A stretch of 64,000 bases of DNA from Mycobacterium sp. SMC-8 (GTDB lineage Bacteria; Actinomycetota; Actinomycetes; Mycobacteriales; Mycobacteriaceae). The notes under the pieces were generated by a model. That model was not told the DNA's origin. It saw only the letters and a list, made by a program, of their open reading frames with translations, and searched no databases. Positions 9,091-19,739 of the stretch are shown here, one piece after another. A program made the position numbers and the translations under genes. How positions within the stretch are numbered: the first letter of the stretch is position 1; each line of letters starts with the position of its first letter. The stretch is from the NCBI RefSeq assembly GCF_025263565.1, contig NZ_CP079865.1, forward strand, positions 4,526,001 to 4,590,000, written 5' to 3'.

Positions 9091-9144
9091 CAGGCATCGA
9101 CGATGTCTGTCCTGGTCGGCTTTGGGCCCTGCTTCGAGCAGGGC
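9091..9144 (+). promoter_or_regulatory. Structured infC leader with two hairpins, possible attenuator
   Basis: Two simple stems lie in the untranslated leader. Bases 9091-9109 form an 8-pair stem around a GAC loop (one G-U pair). Bases 9126-9144 form a 7-pair stem GCCCTGC/GCAGGGC around TTCGA, followed by a T-rich run TTGTCTGTTTCT. The second has the shape of an intrinsic terminator, so control by attenuation of this IF3-L35-L20 operon is plausible. L20 or IF3 autoregulation is known in other bacteria; for this leader it is inference. Confidence 0.45.
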
Positions 9145-9220
9145 TTGTCTGTTTCTCGGGAACAGCAGCCGGCGGTGATGGGGTTCCGCGAGGACAGCAG
9201 GAACTATCCAGGGAGGCCCC

Positions 9221-9832
<612 letters not shown>

Positions 9833-9838
9833 GGAAAC

Positions 9839-10033
9839 ATGCCCAAGGCGAAGACCCACAGCGGCGCTTCGAAGCGGTTCCGTCGTACCGGAACCGGCAA
9901 GATCGTCCGTCAGAAGGCCAACCGCAGGCACCTTCTTGAGCACAAGCCGTCCAAGCGCACGCGTCGGCTCGACGGCCGCACCACGGTGTCGCCCAGCGAC
10001 GCCAAACGCATCGCGAAGATGCTCAACGGCTAG
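9839..10033 (+). CDS. rpmI: 50S ribosomal protein L35
   Basis: 64 residues, starting six bases after the infC stop with GAGGAAAC as ribosome site. Basic throughout, with the L35 signature [20 protein letters not shown] at the N-terminus and the [20 protein letters not shown] core. It is part of the large ribosomal subunit. Order infC-rpmI-rplT is the standard bacterial arrangement. Confidence 0.98.
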   Translation: MPKAKTHSGASKRFRRTGTGKIVRQKANRRHLLEHKPSKRTRRLDGRTTVSPSDAKRIAKMLNG

Positions 10034-10086
10034 AGCCGCAGCCGACTGAAGCCTGAATCTGACCCCACCGAGATAGGAAGACCCCC

Positions 10087-10476
10087 ATGGCACGCGTGAA
10101 GCGCGCACTCAACGCGCAGAAGAAGCGGCGCACCGTACTGAAGGCCTCGAAGGGCTACCGCGGACAGCGGTCCCGGCTGTACCGCAAGGCCAAGGAACAG
10201 CAGCTGCACTCGCTGACCTACGCCTACCGTGACCGTCGCGCACGCAAGGGCGAGTTCCGCAAGTTGTGGATCTCGCGCATCAACGCCGCCGCCCGCGCCA
10301 ACGACATCACCTACAACCGGCTGATCCAGGGCCTCAAGGCCGCTGGTGTCGAGGTCGACCGGAAGAACCTCGCCGAGATCGCCGTCAGCGATCCGGCCGC
10401 CTTCACCGCGCTGGTCGAGGTCGCCAAGGCCGCGCTGCCAGAGGATGTCAACGCTCCGTCGGGCGAGGCTGCCTGA
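10087..10476 (+). CDS. rplT: 50S ribosomal protein L20
   Basis: 129 residues, L20 primary rRNA-binding assembly protein. The strongly basic N-terminal extension ([20 protein letters not shown]) is followed by the conserved block [17 protein letters not shown] and the globular part ([20 protein letters not shown]). GATAGGAAG lies before ATG 10087. In E. coli and Bacillus L20 also represses this operon. The stop overlaps a CTG that may start tsnR. Confidence 0.98.
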
Positions 10477-11246
10477 CCCTCACCGAGCGTTCTGCCCGGG
10501 TGGTGGCGGCAGTCAAACTGCACCGCCACACCGGGCGCCGCCGCGCCGCACGTTTCCTCGCCGAAGGTCCCAACCTCGTCGAGGCAGCGATGCGGCGCGG
10601 TCTCGTTCACGAGGTTTTCGCCACCGAGACCGCCGCGGAGCGATTCACCGCGCTGCTGGGAAGCGCGCCGGTGCACCTGGTGTCGGACAAGGCCGCAAAA
10701 GCCTTGTCCGACACCGTCACTCCGGTCGGCCTGGTCGCGGTTTGTTCGATGCCGGAAACCAGCCTCGACGATGTGCTGGCCGCCGACCCCACACTGGTCG
10801 CGGTGCCGGTCGGCATCTCTGAGCCGGGCAACGCGGGCACACTGATCCGCGTCGCTGACGCGATGGGCGCCGACGCGGTGGTGCTCGCCGGCGACAGCGT
10901 CGACCCCTACAACGGCAAGTGCCTGCGCGCCTCGGCGGGCAGCATCTTCTCGGTCCCGGTGATCAGCGCGCCGGACGCGGCAGGTGCCGTCGCCCGGCTC
11001 AGGGATTCCGGCCTTCAGGTCCTGGCGACGGTGCTCGACGGCCAGGTCAGCCTCGACGAGGTGGATTTGTCGGTCCCCACGGCGTGGCTGTTCGGTCCGG
11101 AAGCCCACGGACTGCCCGCCGAAGTCGTCGAACTCGCCACCGCCGGAATCCGCATCCCGATGCCCGGTCACGCCGAGAGCCTCAACGTAGCCTCCGCGGC
11201 AGCGATCTGCTTGTACCAGAGCGCACGAGCCCGCGACCATCTCTGA
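10473..11246 (+). CDS. tsnR: SpoU-family (TrmH/TsnR-like) 23S rRNA methyltransferase
   Basis: About 257 residues. The N-terminal substrate-binding domain ([25 protein letters not shown]) is followed by a knotted SPOUT domain with motif 1 ([23 protein letters not shown]), motif 2 ([11 protein letters not shown]) and motif 3 ([22 protein letters not shown]), the last forming the S-adenosylmethionine-binding knot. It is a 2'-O-ribose methyltransferase of rRNA; the M. tuberculosis homologue Rv1644 is named tsnR. The start is unclear: homology begins at or before LTERSARV, which fits CTG 10473 overlapping the rplT stop as CTGA, while the first conventional start is GTG 10500. It ends the infC operon. 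Confidence 0.88.
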
Positions 11247-11540
11247 ACCTTCCTACGTCCGGGGTGGTCCGTACGCCGCCGCCTGGCCGTTGCCGGAACC
11301 GCACGAGGCCTTCTTACACAGATCCGGCACGGCGTTGCCGCCTGGCGGACAGGTCGGCTTGGTGTCACCGCTGAACCCGTCCTGATCATGATCGTTCCTC
11401 GGATTCACGAGGTATCCGGCAGGGATCTAGTCCCTGGATCCAGGCCGAAAATGGACCCGTTGGTCCATTGTTGAAAAGTTTGCTGATTCGTAGCCTCTGA
11501 GACTAAGGGGAAACTTCCTACACGGGGGCGGGTGGGGACC
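11247..11540. other. Intergenic region between tsnR and the PE-PPE-domain gene
   Basis: 294 bases. The only coding signal I see is a possible 51-codon minus-strand frame (next entry). The 60 bases before ATG 11541 include a G-rich stretch (GGGGGCGGGTGGGG) that could serve as ribosome site. No confident promoter hexamer stands out, and no tRNA or repeat was recognised. Confidence 0.6.
11253..11408 (-). CDS. Possible small Cys-containing peptide or C-terminal gene remnant
   Basis: 51 codons from GTG 11408 to TAG at 11253, with an in-frame TAG shortly upstream. The peptide is hydrophilic and has a non-random composition: an Asp/Gly-rich start (NPRNDHDQDGFSGDTKPTC), Pro-Pro-Gly-Gly, and three cysteines (PTCPPGG, DLCKKASCGSG), ending in AAYGPPRT. 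There is no signal peptide, membrane segment or clear ribosome site. It reads more like the end of a secreted protein whose 5' part is lost than a chance frame, but I do not recognise the family. Confidence 0.3.
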   Translation of the reverse strand: MNPRNDHDQDGFSGDTKPTCPPGGNAVPDLCKKASCGSGNGQAAAYGPPRT

Positions 11541-12899
11541 ATGAAGCGCTTGGTCACATTCATCGGGATCATCGGGGTGGCGTTTGCGCCGGCCGTCGCG
11601 AACGGCGCGACGGCACTGCTGGTCGGGGGCAAGGGAGGTTATGCCGAACTGACCGACGAGCAGATGTCGACCGCGTTCGGCGGCTTCTTCGGCGAGTACA
11701 CCCGCGTCAGCGTGCCATTCCCGGGCACCGACGACTTCGTGTACTCGGTGGAAATGGGAACGCAGAGCCTCTACACGGCGGTGGTCGACACGCTGAGGGA
11801 CAAGCCCGACGAGCTCATCACCATCGGTGGCGTGTCGGAGGGTGCTCCCGCCGTCGACCGGGTCGTGCGCATGTTGATGGCTCTCGAGCCCGACCAACGC
11901 CCAGATCCCACGCGCTTCAACGTGATGATCTACGGTGCGCCGAATCCCCTGATGATGACCGTCGGCGGCATCCCGTATCAGCCGCTGCCGGAGACCCCTT
12001 ACCACGTCATGGTCGTGATGGCCGAATACGACGGCGTCTCGGACTGGCCGGACAATCCGTTCAATCTGCTGGCCGTGCTCAACGCCGTGATGGGCGGCGT
12101 CGACCTGCACGTCAAGGCGGCCTGGACCGACATCTTCACTGTGCCGACGAAGTACTACATCGACGCCAACGACGCCTGCGGCAGCCTCACCACGGTGCTG
12201 ATCCAGACCCCGCTGCTCCCGCTGCTGCGGCCGATGCTCGACTGGGGCTTCGACCCGCGGTTCGTCGACTTCATGGACGACCTGCTGAGGCCGATCATCG
12301 ACTCTGCCTACAACCGGCCCAAGTGGACGGTCGGTATTCCACCGAACCTGGATGACCTGCAGCTGTCCACGCGAGCGGCCGAGGAGCTGACCGGGTCCAC
12401 GGTTACTCCGCAGCTGACGATGTCGCAACCCGGTCCTGAAGAGAGCGGGGCGTCCCAGCGATCCCTCGGTCCCGCGCCGGCGGGCGAGACCACCGGGCAG
12501 ACCGGACCCGTCGCACAGACCGGTGACGTGAACAACGACAGCCAGAAGCTGATCGAACGGTCGGCCGGAAGCGTCCCCACCGTCGTCTTCGAACCCGAAG
12601 TCCAGCCCGGGACCCAGGCGCACACCCCGGAGCAGAATCCGTCGCAGGACGGCACGAAACCCACCGAGGACAACGAGTTGCCGGGCGGAGAAATCGAAGC
12701 GGAGCCGGGCGACGACAGCGGGGGCAACGACGGTGACAACGACGCCGGGGCGAACGACGTCGGCGGCAACGACACCGGGAATGACGGCGGCGACAACAGC
12801 GGCAATGGCGGCGGCAGCGGTGACGACGGCAACAACAGCGGGAACGACGGCGGCAACGGTGACAACAACACCGGCAACGACGGCGGCGCCGACGGTTAG
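11541..12899 (+). CDS. Secreted PE-PPE-domain (alpha/beta-hydrolase) protein with Asn/Gly/Asp-rich tail
   Basis: 452 residues from ATG 11541 (GTG 11532 would add three). An N-terminal hydrophobic segment ending near ANGATA suggests export. Residues 20-270 match the PE-PPE domain (PF08237), a serine-hydrolase fold found at the C-terminus of some PE and PPE proteins, here without a PE or PPE N-terminus. The nucleophile elbow is GGVSEGA (near residue 100), preceded by SVPFPGTDDFVYSVEMGTQS. Residues about 285-380 are a Pro/Glu/Gln linker, and the last 70 are almost only Gly, Asn, Asp and Ser in short irregular repeats. It stands where PE17 (Rv1646) lies in M. tuberculosis. The stop overlaps the convergent fadE-like pseudogene. 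Confidence 0.85.
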   Translation: MKRLVTFIGIIGVAFAPAVANGATALLVGGKGGYAELTDEQMSTAFGGFFGEYTRVSVPFPGTDDFVYSVEMGTQSLYTAVVDTLRDKPDELITIGGVSEGAPAVDRVVRMLMALEPDQRPDPTRFNVMIYGAPNPLMMTVGGIPYQPLPETPYHVMVVMAEYDGVSDWPDNPFNLLAVLNAVMGGVDLHVKAAWTDIFTVPTKYYIDANDACGSLTTVLIQTPLLPLLRPMLDWGFDPRFVDFMDDLLRPIIDSAYNRPKWTVGIPPNLDDLQLSTRAAEELTGSTVTPQLTMSQPGPEESGASQRSLGPAPAGETTGQTGPVAQTGDVNNDSQKLIERSAGSVPTVVFEPEVQPGTQAHTPEQNPSQDGTKPTEDNELPGGEIEAEPGDDSGGNDGDNDAGANDVGGNDTGNDGGDNSGNGGGSGDDGNNSGNDGGNGDNNTGNDGGADG

Positions 12900-14134
12900 C
12901 CGCTGAGCAGCCCCCGGGCCACGTGGGTGATCTGGACTTCGTTGCTTCCCGCGTAGATCATCAGGGACTTGGCGTCCCGGGCGAGCTGCTCGACGCGGTA
13001 CTCGGTCATGTAGCCGTTGCCACCGAACAACTGCACGGCCTCCATCGCGACGTCAGTGGCGGCCTGCGAGCAGTACCACTTGATCGCCGACGCCTCCGCC
13101 AGGGAGGTCGGGGTGCCGGCCTGTGCAGACTCGATGACGCGGAACAGCATGTTGCGCACGTTCATTCGCGCGACTTCCATGTTGGCCAGCTTGAGCTGGA
13201 TGAGCTGGAACTGACTGATCTCCTGGCCCCACAACTTGCGGCTCTTGGCGTAGTCCACGCTCAGCCGCAGACACTCCTCGATCACGCCGAGCGCCATGGC
13301 CGCCACACCGATGCGCTCGGTCGAGAAGCTGGAGCGGGCGCTGTCCCTGGAATCTTGGGCGTCGCCGCCGCCGGACTCGGTCTCACCGAGCAGCCGGTCG
13401 CGCCCCAGGCGCACGTTGTGGAAGAACAGTTCACCGGTGCGTGACGAGTGAATGCCCATCTTGCGGAACGGCTTGGACTGCTCGAAGCCGTCCATGCCCT
13501 TGTCCAGGACGAAGGTCAGGACCTTGCGGTCGCGTTTGTCGGCGCCGTCACCCTCGTCCAACTTGGCGTAGACCACCACCACGTCGGCGTCCGGACCGTT
13601 GGTGATGAACGTCTTCTGCCCGTTCAGGATGTAGTCGTCGCCGTCTCGCACCACGTAGGACTTCATGCCGCCGAACGCGTCCGAGCCGGAATCGGGCTCG
13701 GTGATCGCCCACGCGCCGATCTTCTCGTAGGTCACCAGGCCGGGAAGCCAGCGTTCCTGCTGAGCCAGCGTGCCGCGGCTCTGAATCGTCGGCACGGTCA
13801 GGCCCAAGCTCACCCCCATGCCGGTCACCAGACCCATCGACACCCGGCACAGCTCGCTGATGAGCACGAACCCCATGCCGGGCGAGCCGCCGCCGAACAT
13901 GCCGCCACCGGATTTCGCCGGTCGCTCGTCGCCGTCACGCAAGCGGTTGAGGCGTTTCTCCAGCGACTCCTTGGCCATCGCGTCGATCCCGAAGGTCGAG
14001 AACAGCTTTCGGATGATGGGGTAGGGCTCCAGCCCACCGCTCTCGAGCTCGTCGAGGTGCGGCCGGATCTCCTAGTCCACGAACTCCCGTACAGCGTCGC
14101 GCACAGCGATGTCGACGTCAGACCATTCGAGCAT
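12896..14134 (-). pseudogene. Acyl-CoA dehydrogenase (FadE type) gene with a nonsense codon at position 21
   Basis: The frame runs from ATG 14134 to TAA 12896 (413 codons) and aligns over its whole length with acyl-CoA dehydrogenases, except that codon 21 is TAG (14074-14072): MLEWSDVDIAVRDAVREFVD, stop, EIRPHLDELE. A lysine (AAG) is usual there, so a single A-to-T change explains it. Downstream domains are intact: FAD/substrate motifs AWAITEPDSGSD and GQKTFITNG, and the C-terminal QLFGGNGYMTEY...YAGSNEVQ. Re-initiation at 13978 would give 360 residues lacking most of the N-terminal helical domain, so an active product is doubtful. It lies five bases after the DUF2236 gene, in the same operon. 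Confidence 0.88.
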
Positions 14135-14138
14135 GCGT

Positions 14139-15284
14139 TCAGGCTGCCTTACCCGATCCGCGACGGTTGACAGCCGGTCGGCGTGCCCCGGCCAGAGAGC
14201 CCGCCAGAAAGAACGTGCTATGAACCAGCGCGCCGACGCGAGTCAACAGAGATTTCTGCGGCGGAAGGTAGTGCATCGGCATGTGGCGCCGGTCCCGCGG
14301 CGGGGCCATGAACCCTGGGGCCTCCACCAGCGGAGCGTCGGCGGGGATCTTGCCCTCGGCGCGGCGGTAGGCCGCGACCGCACGGGGATGGAGCCGGATC
14401 TCGTCGGGCACGGCGAGGAACGCGAGCTCGACCAGCTTGCCGAACAGGCGCAGCACGATCTCGTCGCCCGGTGTCCACCGCATGCCGGCCCGCTCGCGCA
14501 CGGCGGGGTCGAAAACGCCTGCGGCAACCCAGCGTTGGGCGCCGAGCATCGGTTTGAAGATCTGATCCCACAAGGGGGTGGGCATCATCACGAACCACGG
14601 CTTGGGGATCCGCATCGAAAAGATGTCCAGTGTGGCCTGGTTGATCTCCAGCTCCTCGCGGCATTTGCGGTCCCAGTACTCGCAGAATGCCTCCCAGGAC
14701 TCGGGGACCGGCTGCATGCTCATCCCGTACATCCGGTACCACTGCACGTGCTCCTCGAACAGCTGCTCCTTCTCGGCTTCGGTCAGGCCGCCGCAGAAGT
14801 ACTCGGCGGTCTTGATGATCAGCATGAAGAATGTCGCGTGTGCCCAGTAGAACGTCTCGGGGTGCAGTGCGTGGTACCGACGGCCCTCGGCGTCGACGCC
14901 CTTGATGGTGTTGTGGAAGCCGCGGATCTGGGCTCCCGTCTGCGCGGCACGGTCACCGTCGTAGACCACGCCCATGATCGGATACACCGAGCGCGCCACC
15001 CGCTGAAGGGGTTCGCGCAGCAGGATCGAATGGTCCTCGACACCGGCGCCGAGTTGCGGATACATGTTCTGGATGGCACCGATCCAGACGCCGAGTATGC
15101 CGGTACGGACGTCACCGAAGTACTTCCACGTCAGCGAATCCGGGCCGAGCGGGTGGGTCGCCGAGGTCGTCGAGGAGCGCTCTGAGAGACACCCGTCGGG
15201 GGACCCCGCGGAAGGCTCGAAGGGGGCCGCGGGGGAATCTGTGATCGCCGTTGATCGCACCTGTTCCACGATAGGCGCTGACAA
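14139..15284 (-). CDS. DUF2236 / MpaB-family oxygenase-like protein (Rv1645c homologue)
   Basis: 381 residues from TTG 15284 (GTG 15269 is an alternative). This family includes MpaB and rubber oxygenase Lcp, which bind haem b. The characteristic histidine segments are present: RGFHNTIKGVDAEGRRYHALHPETFYWAHATF around residues 120-150 and the downstream WYRMYGMSMQPVP. A hydrophobic C-terminal stretch (VGALVHSTFFLAGSLAG) may touch the membrane. Rv1645c is the M. tuberculosis counterpart at the same position. Substrate unknown; an oxidative role is inferred from the family. It is co-directional with and immediately upstream of the broken fadE-like gene. Confidence 0.88.
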   Translation of the reverse strand: MSAPIVEQVRSTAITDSPAAPFEPSAGSPDGCLSERSSTTSATHPLGPDSLTWKYFGDVRTGILGVWIGAIQNMYPQLGAGVEDHSILLREPLQRVARSVYPIMGVVYDGDRAAQTGAQIRGFHNTIKGVDAEGRRYHALHPETFYWAHATFFMLIIKTAEYFCGGLTEAEKEQLFEEHVQWYRMYGMSMQPVPESWEAFCEYWDRKCREELEINQATLDIFSMRIPKPWFVMMPTPLWDQIFKPMLGAQRWVAAGVFDPAVRERAGMRWTPGDEIVLRLFGKLVELAFLAVPDEIRLHPRAVAAYRRAEGKIPADAPLVEAPGFMAPPRDRRHMPMHYLPPQKSLLTRVGALVHSTFFLAGSLAGARRPAVNRRGSGKAA

Positions 15285-15327
15285 CGACCGTTGTCTATGA
15301 ATCGGAAGGGGCCCGGGGCCGCTGGAT

Positions 15328-15333
15328 TAGGCT
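15328..15333 (+). promoter_or_regulatory. Predicted -10 element of the cyclase gene, leaderless start
   Basis: TAGGCT ends exactly 7 bases before GTG 15340, so the expected start site is the G of the start codon. No Shine-Dalgarno sequence precedes the gene. Confidence 0.6.
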
Positions 15334-15339
15334 TGCGCC

Positions 15340-17250
<1,911 letters not shown>

Positions 17251-17251
<1 letters not shown>

Positions 17252-19737
17252 TGCGTCTTCCGTACAGCTGGCTCCGCGACACCGTGCAAGCCGGCGCACC
17301 GGGCTGGGACGTGCCCGCCGACGAGCTCGAGCAGAAACTCATCCGGATCGGCCACGAGGTCGAAGAGATCATCCCGGTCGGGCCCGTCAGCGGGCCGCTG
17401 ACCATCGGTCGCGTCGTCGAAATCGAAGAGCTCACCGAGTTCAAGAAACCGATACGCGCGGTCAAGGTCGATGTGGGGTCGTCGGGCATCCGTGACATCG
17501 TGTGCGGGGCAACCAATTTCAATGTCGGCGACCTGGTCGTGGCGGCCCTGCCCGGCACCGTGCTTCCCGGCGATTTCACCATCGCGTCGCGCAAGACGTA
17601 CGGGCGCACTTCCGAGGGCATGATCTGCTCGGTGTCCGAACTCAACCTCGGTACGGACCACTCCGGGATCCTGGTGCTGCCGCCGGGGACCGCCGAACCG
17701 GGCACTGCCGCTGCCGACGTCCTCGGCCTCGACGACGTGGTGTTCCATCTCGCGATCACCCCGGACCGGGGCTACTGCCTGTCCGTTCGCGGCATGGCGC
17801 GCGAGATCGCCAATGCCTACGACCTGGAGTTCGTCGACCCCGCGGATGTGCCCCCACTGCCCGCCGACGGCGAGGCGTTGCCGGTCACCATCGACGCCGG
17901 CACGGGAGTGCAGCGGTTCGGTCTGCGCCCGGTCACCGGGATCGACCCACAGGCGGTGTCGCCGTGGTGGCTTCAGCGCAGATTGCTGCTCAGCGGAATC
18001 CGGGCGATCTCTCCGGCGGTCGACGTCACCAACTACGTGATGCTCGAACTCGGCCACCCGATGCACGCTCACGACCGCAGCCTGATCACCGGCGGATTCC
18101 GGGTGCGCTTCGCCGAGCAGGGGGAGAGGGTCGTCACCCTCGACGATGTCGAGCGCACGCTCGATCCGGTCGACGTGCTGATCGTCGACGACGCCGCGAC
18201 CGCGGCGATCGGCGGTGTGATGGGGGCGGGGACCACCGAGGTGCGTGAGTCCACCACCGACGTCCTGCTGGAGGCGGCGGTCTGGGACCCTGCAGCGGTG
18301 TCGCGCACTCAACGCCGGCTGCGCCTGCACAGCGAGGCGGGCCGGCGCTACGAGCGCACCGTGGACCCGGCCGTCTCGGTCGCCGCGCTGGACCGGTCGT
18401 CGAGGCTGCTCGCCGAGATCGCCGGTGGCACAGTCGAACCCACGCTCACCGATTGGCGCGGCGATCCGCCTCGCGAGGACTGGACGCATCCGCCGGTGAG
18501 CATGCCGGTCGATCTGCCGGACCGAACCGCCGGCGTCGCGTACCCGGAGGGCACCGCCCGCAAGCGGCTGACCCAGATCGGTGCCGCGGTCGTCGTCGAC
18601 GATGCGACGCTGACCGCGACCCCGCCCAGTTGGCGGCCCGACATCCGGCAGCCCGCCGATCTGGTCGAGGAGGTGATGCGTCTCGAAGGATTGGACGTCA
18701 TCCCGTCGGTGCTGCCCGCCGCCCCGGCCGGCCGCGGCCTGACGGCCGTCCAGAAGCGTCGGCGCGCCATCGGAAAGTCGCTGGCTCTCAACGGTTTCGT
18801 GGAGATTCTGCCCACTCCGTTCCTGCCCGCGGGAATCTTCGACCAGTGGGGGCTGGAAGCGGGCGATCCGCGCCGGAACACCGCCGAGGTGCTCAACCCG
18901 CTCGAGTCGGACAGGCCGCACCTGGCCACCACTCTGTTGCCGGGACTGCTCGAAGCGTTGACCCGCAACGTCTCCCGGGGTGCCGCCGACGTGGCGCTGT
19001 TCGCGATCGCGCAGGTGGTGCAGCCGAGCGCCGAGACCAAGGCCGTGGAGCGCATCCCGAACGACCGGCGTCCCACCGACGACGAGATCGCCGCGCTGGA
19101 CGCATCGCTGCCTCGCCAGCCCCAGCACGTCGGGGTGGTGCTGGCCGGACTGCGTGAACCGGCAGGGCCGTGGGGCCGGGGGCGTCCCGTCGAGGCCGCC
19201 GACGCCTTCGAGGCCGTGCGCATCATCGGCCGCGCCGCCGGCATCGAGTTCACCTTCCGGGCCGCCCAATACCTGCCGTGGCATCCCGGTCGATGCGCGG
19301 AGATCCTGGTCGGCGACGTCGTCGTCGGGCACGCCGGGCAATTGCACCCGGCGGTCGTCGAACGATCCGGCCTGCCCAAGGGGACCTGCGCGGTCGAGAT
19401 AGATCTCGACGCGGTGCCGCTTCTCGAGCGTTTACCGGTGCCGGCGGTGTCGCCGTTCCCGGCGGTGTTCCAGGACATCGCCTTGGTCGTGGACGAGGAC
19501 GTCGCGGCGCAGAGCGTGGTGGACGCGGTGCGGACCGGGGCCGGCGAGCTGCTTGAAGACGTCCGGATCTTCGACGTGTACACCGGTCCACAGATCGGCG
19601 AGGGGCGCAAGTCGCTGGCGTTGGCGTTGCGGTTCCGCGCGCCGGACCGCACGCTCACCGAGGAAGAGGCCAGCGCGGCCCGCGAGGCCGCGGTGGCGGC
19701 GGCGGCCGATGCGGTGGGCGCTGCCCAGCGCCGCTGA
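17251..19737 (+). CDS. pheT: Phenylalanyl-tRNA synthetase beta subunit
   Basis: 828 residues. Domains in order: N-terminal strand and EMAP/OB-type tRNA-binding domain (residues 40-150), the B3/4 editing domain ([21 protein letters not shown] onwards, about 210-380), the B5 domain (from about 405), a pseudo-catalytic class II fold (about 490-700), and the C-terminal anticodon-binding FDX-ACB domain ([17 protein letters not shown] to the end). The editing site hydrolyses mischarged Tyr-tRNA-Phe. The stop is two bases from the convergent 3' end of the cyclase/ATPase pseudogene, leaving no room for a separate terminator. Confidence 0.98.
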
Positions 19738-19739
19738 GG

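Noticed and set aside
12700..12896. Tandem repeat or CRISPR-like array in the Gly/Asn/Asp codons
   Set aside because: Irregular low-complexity coding sequence with no constant repeat and spacer unit.
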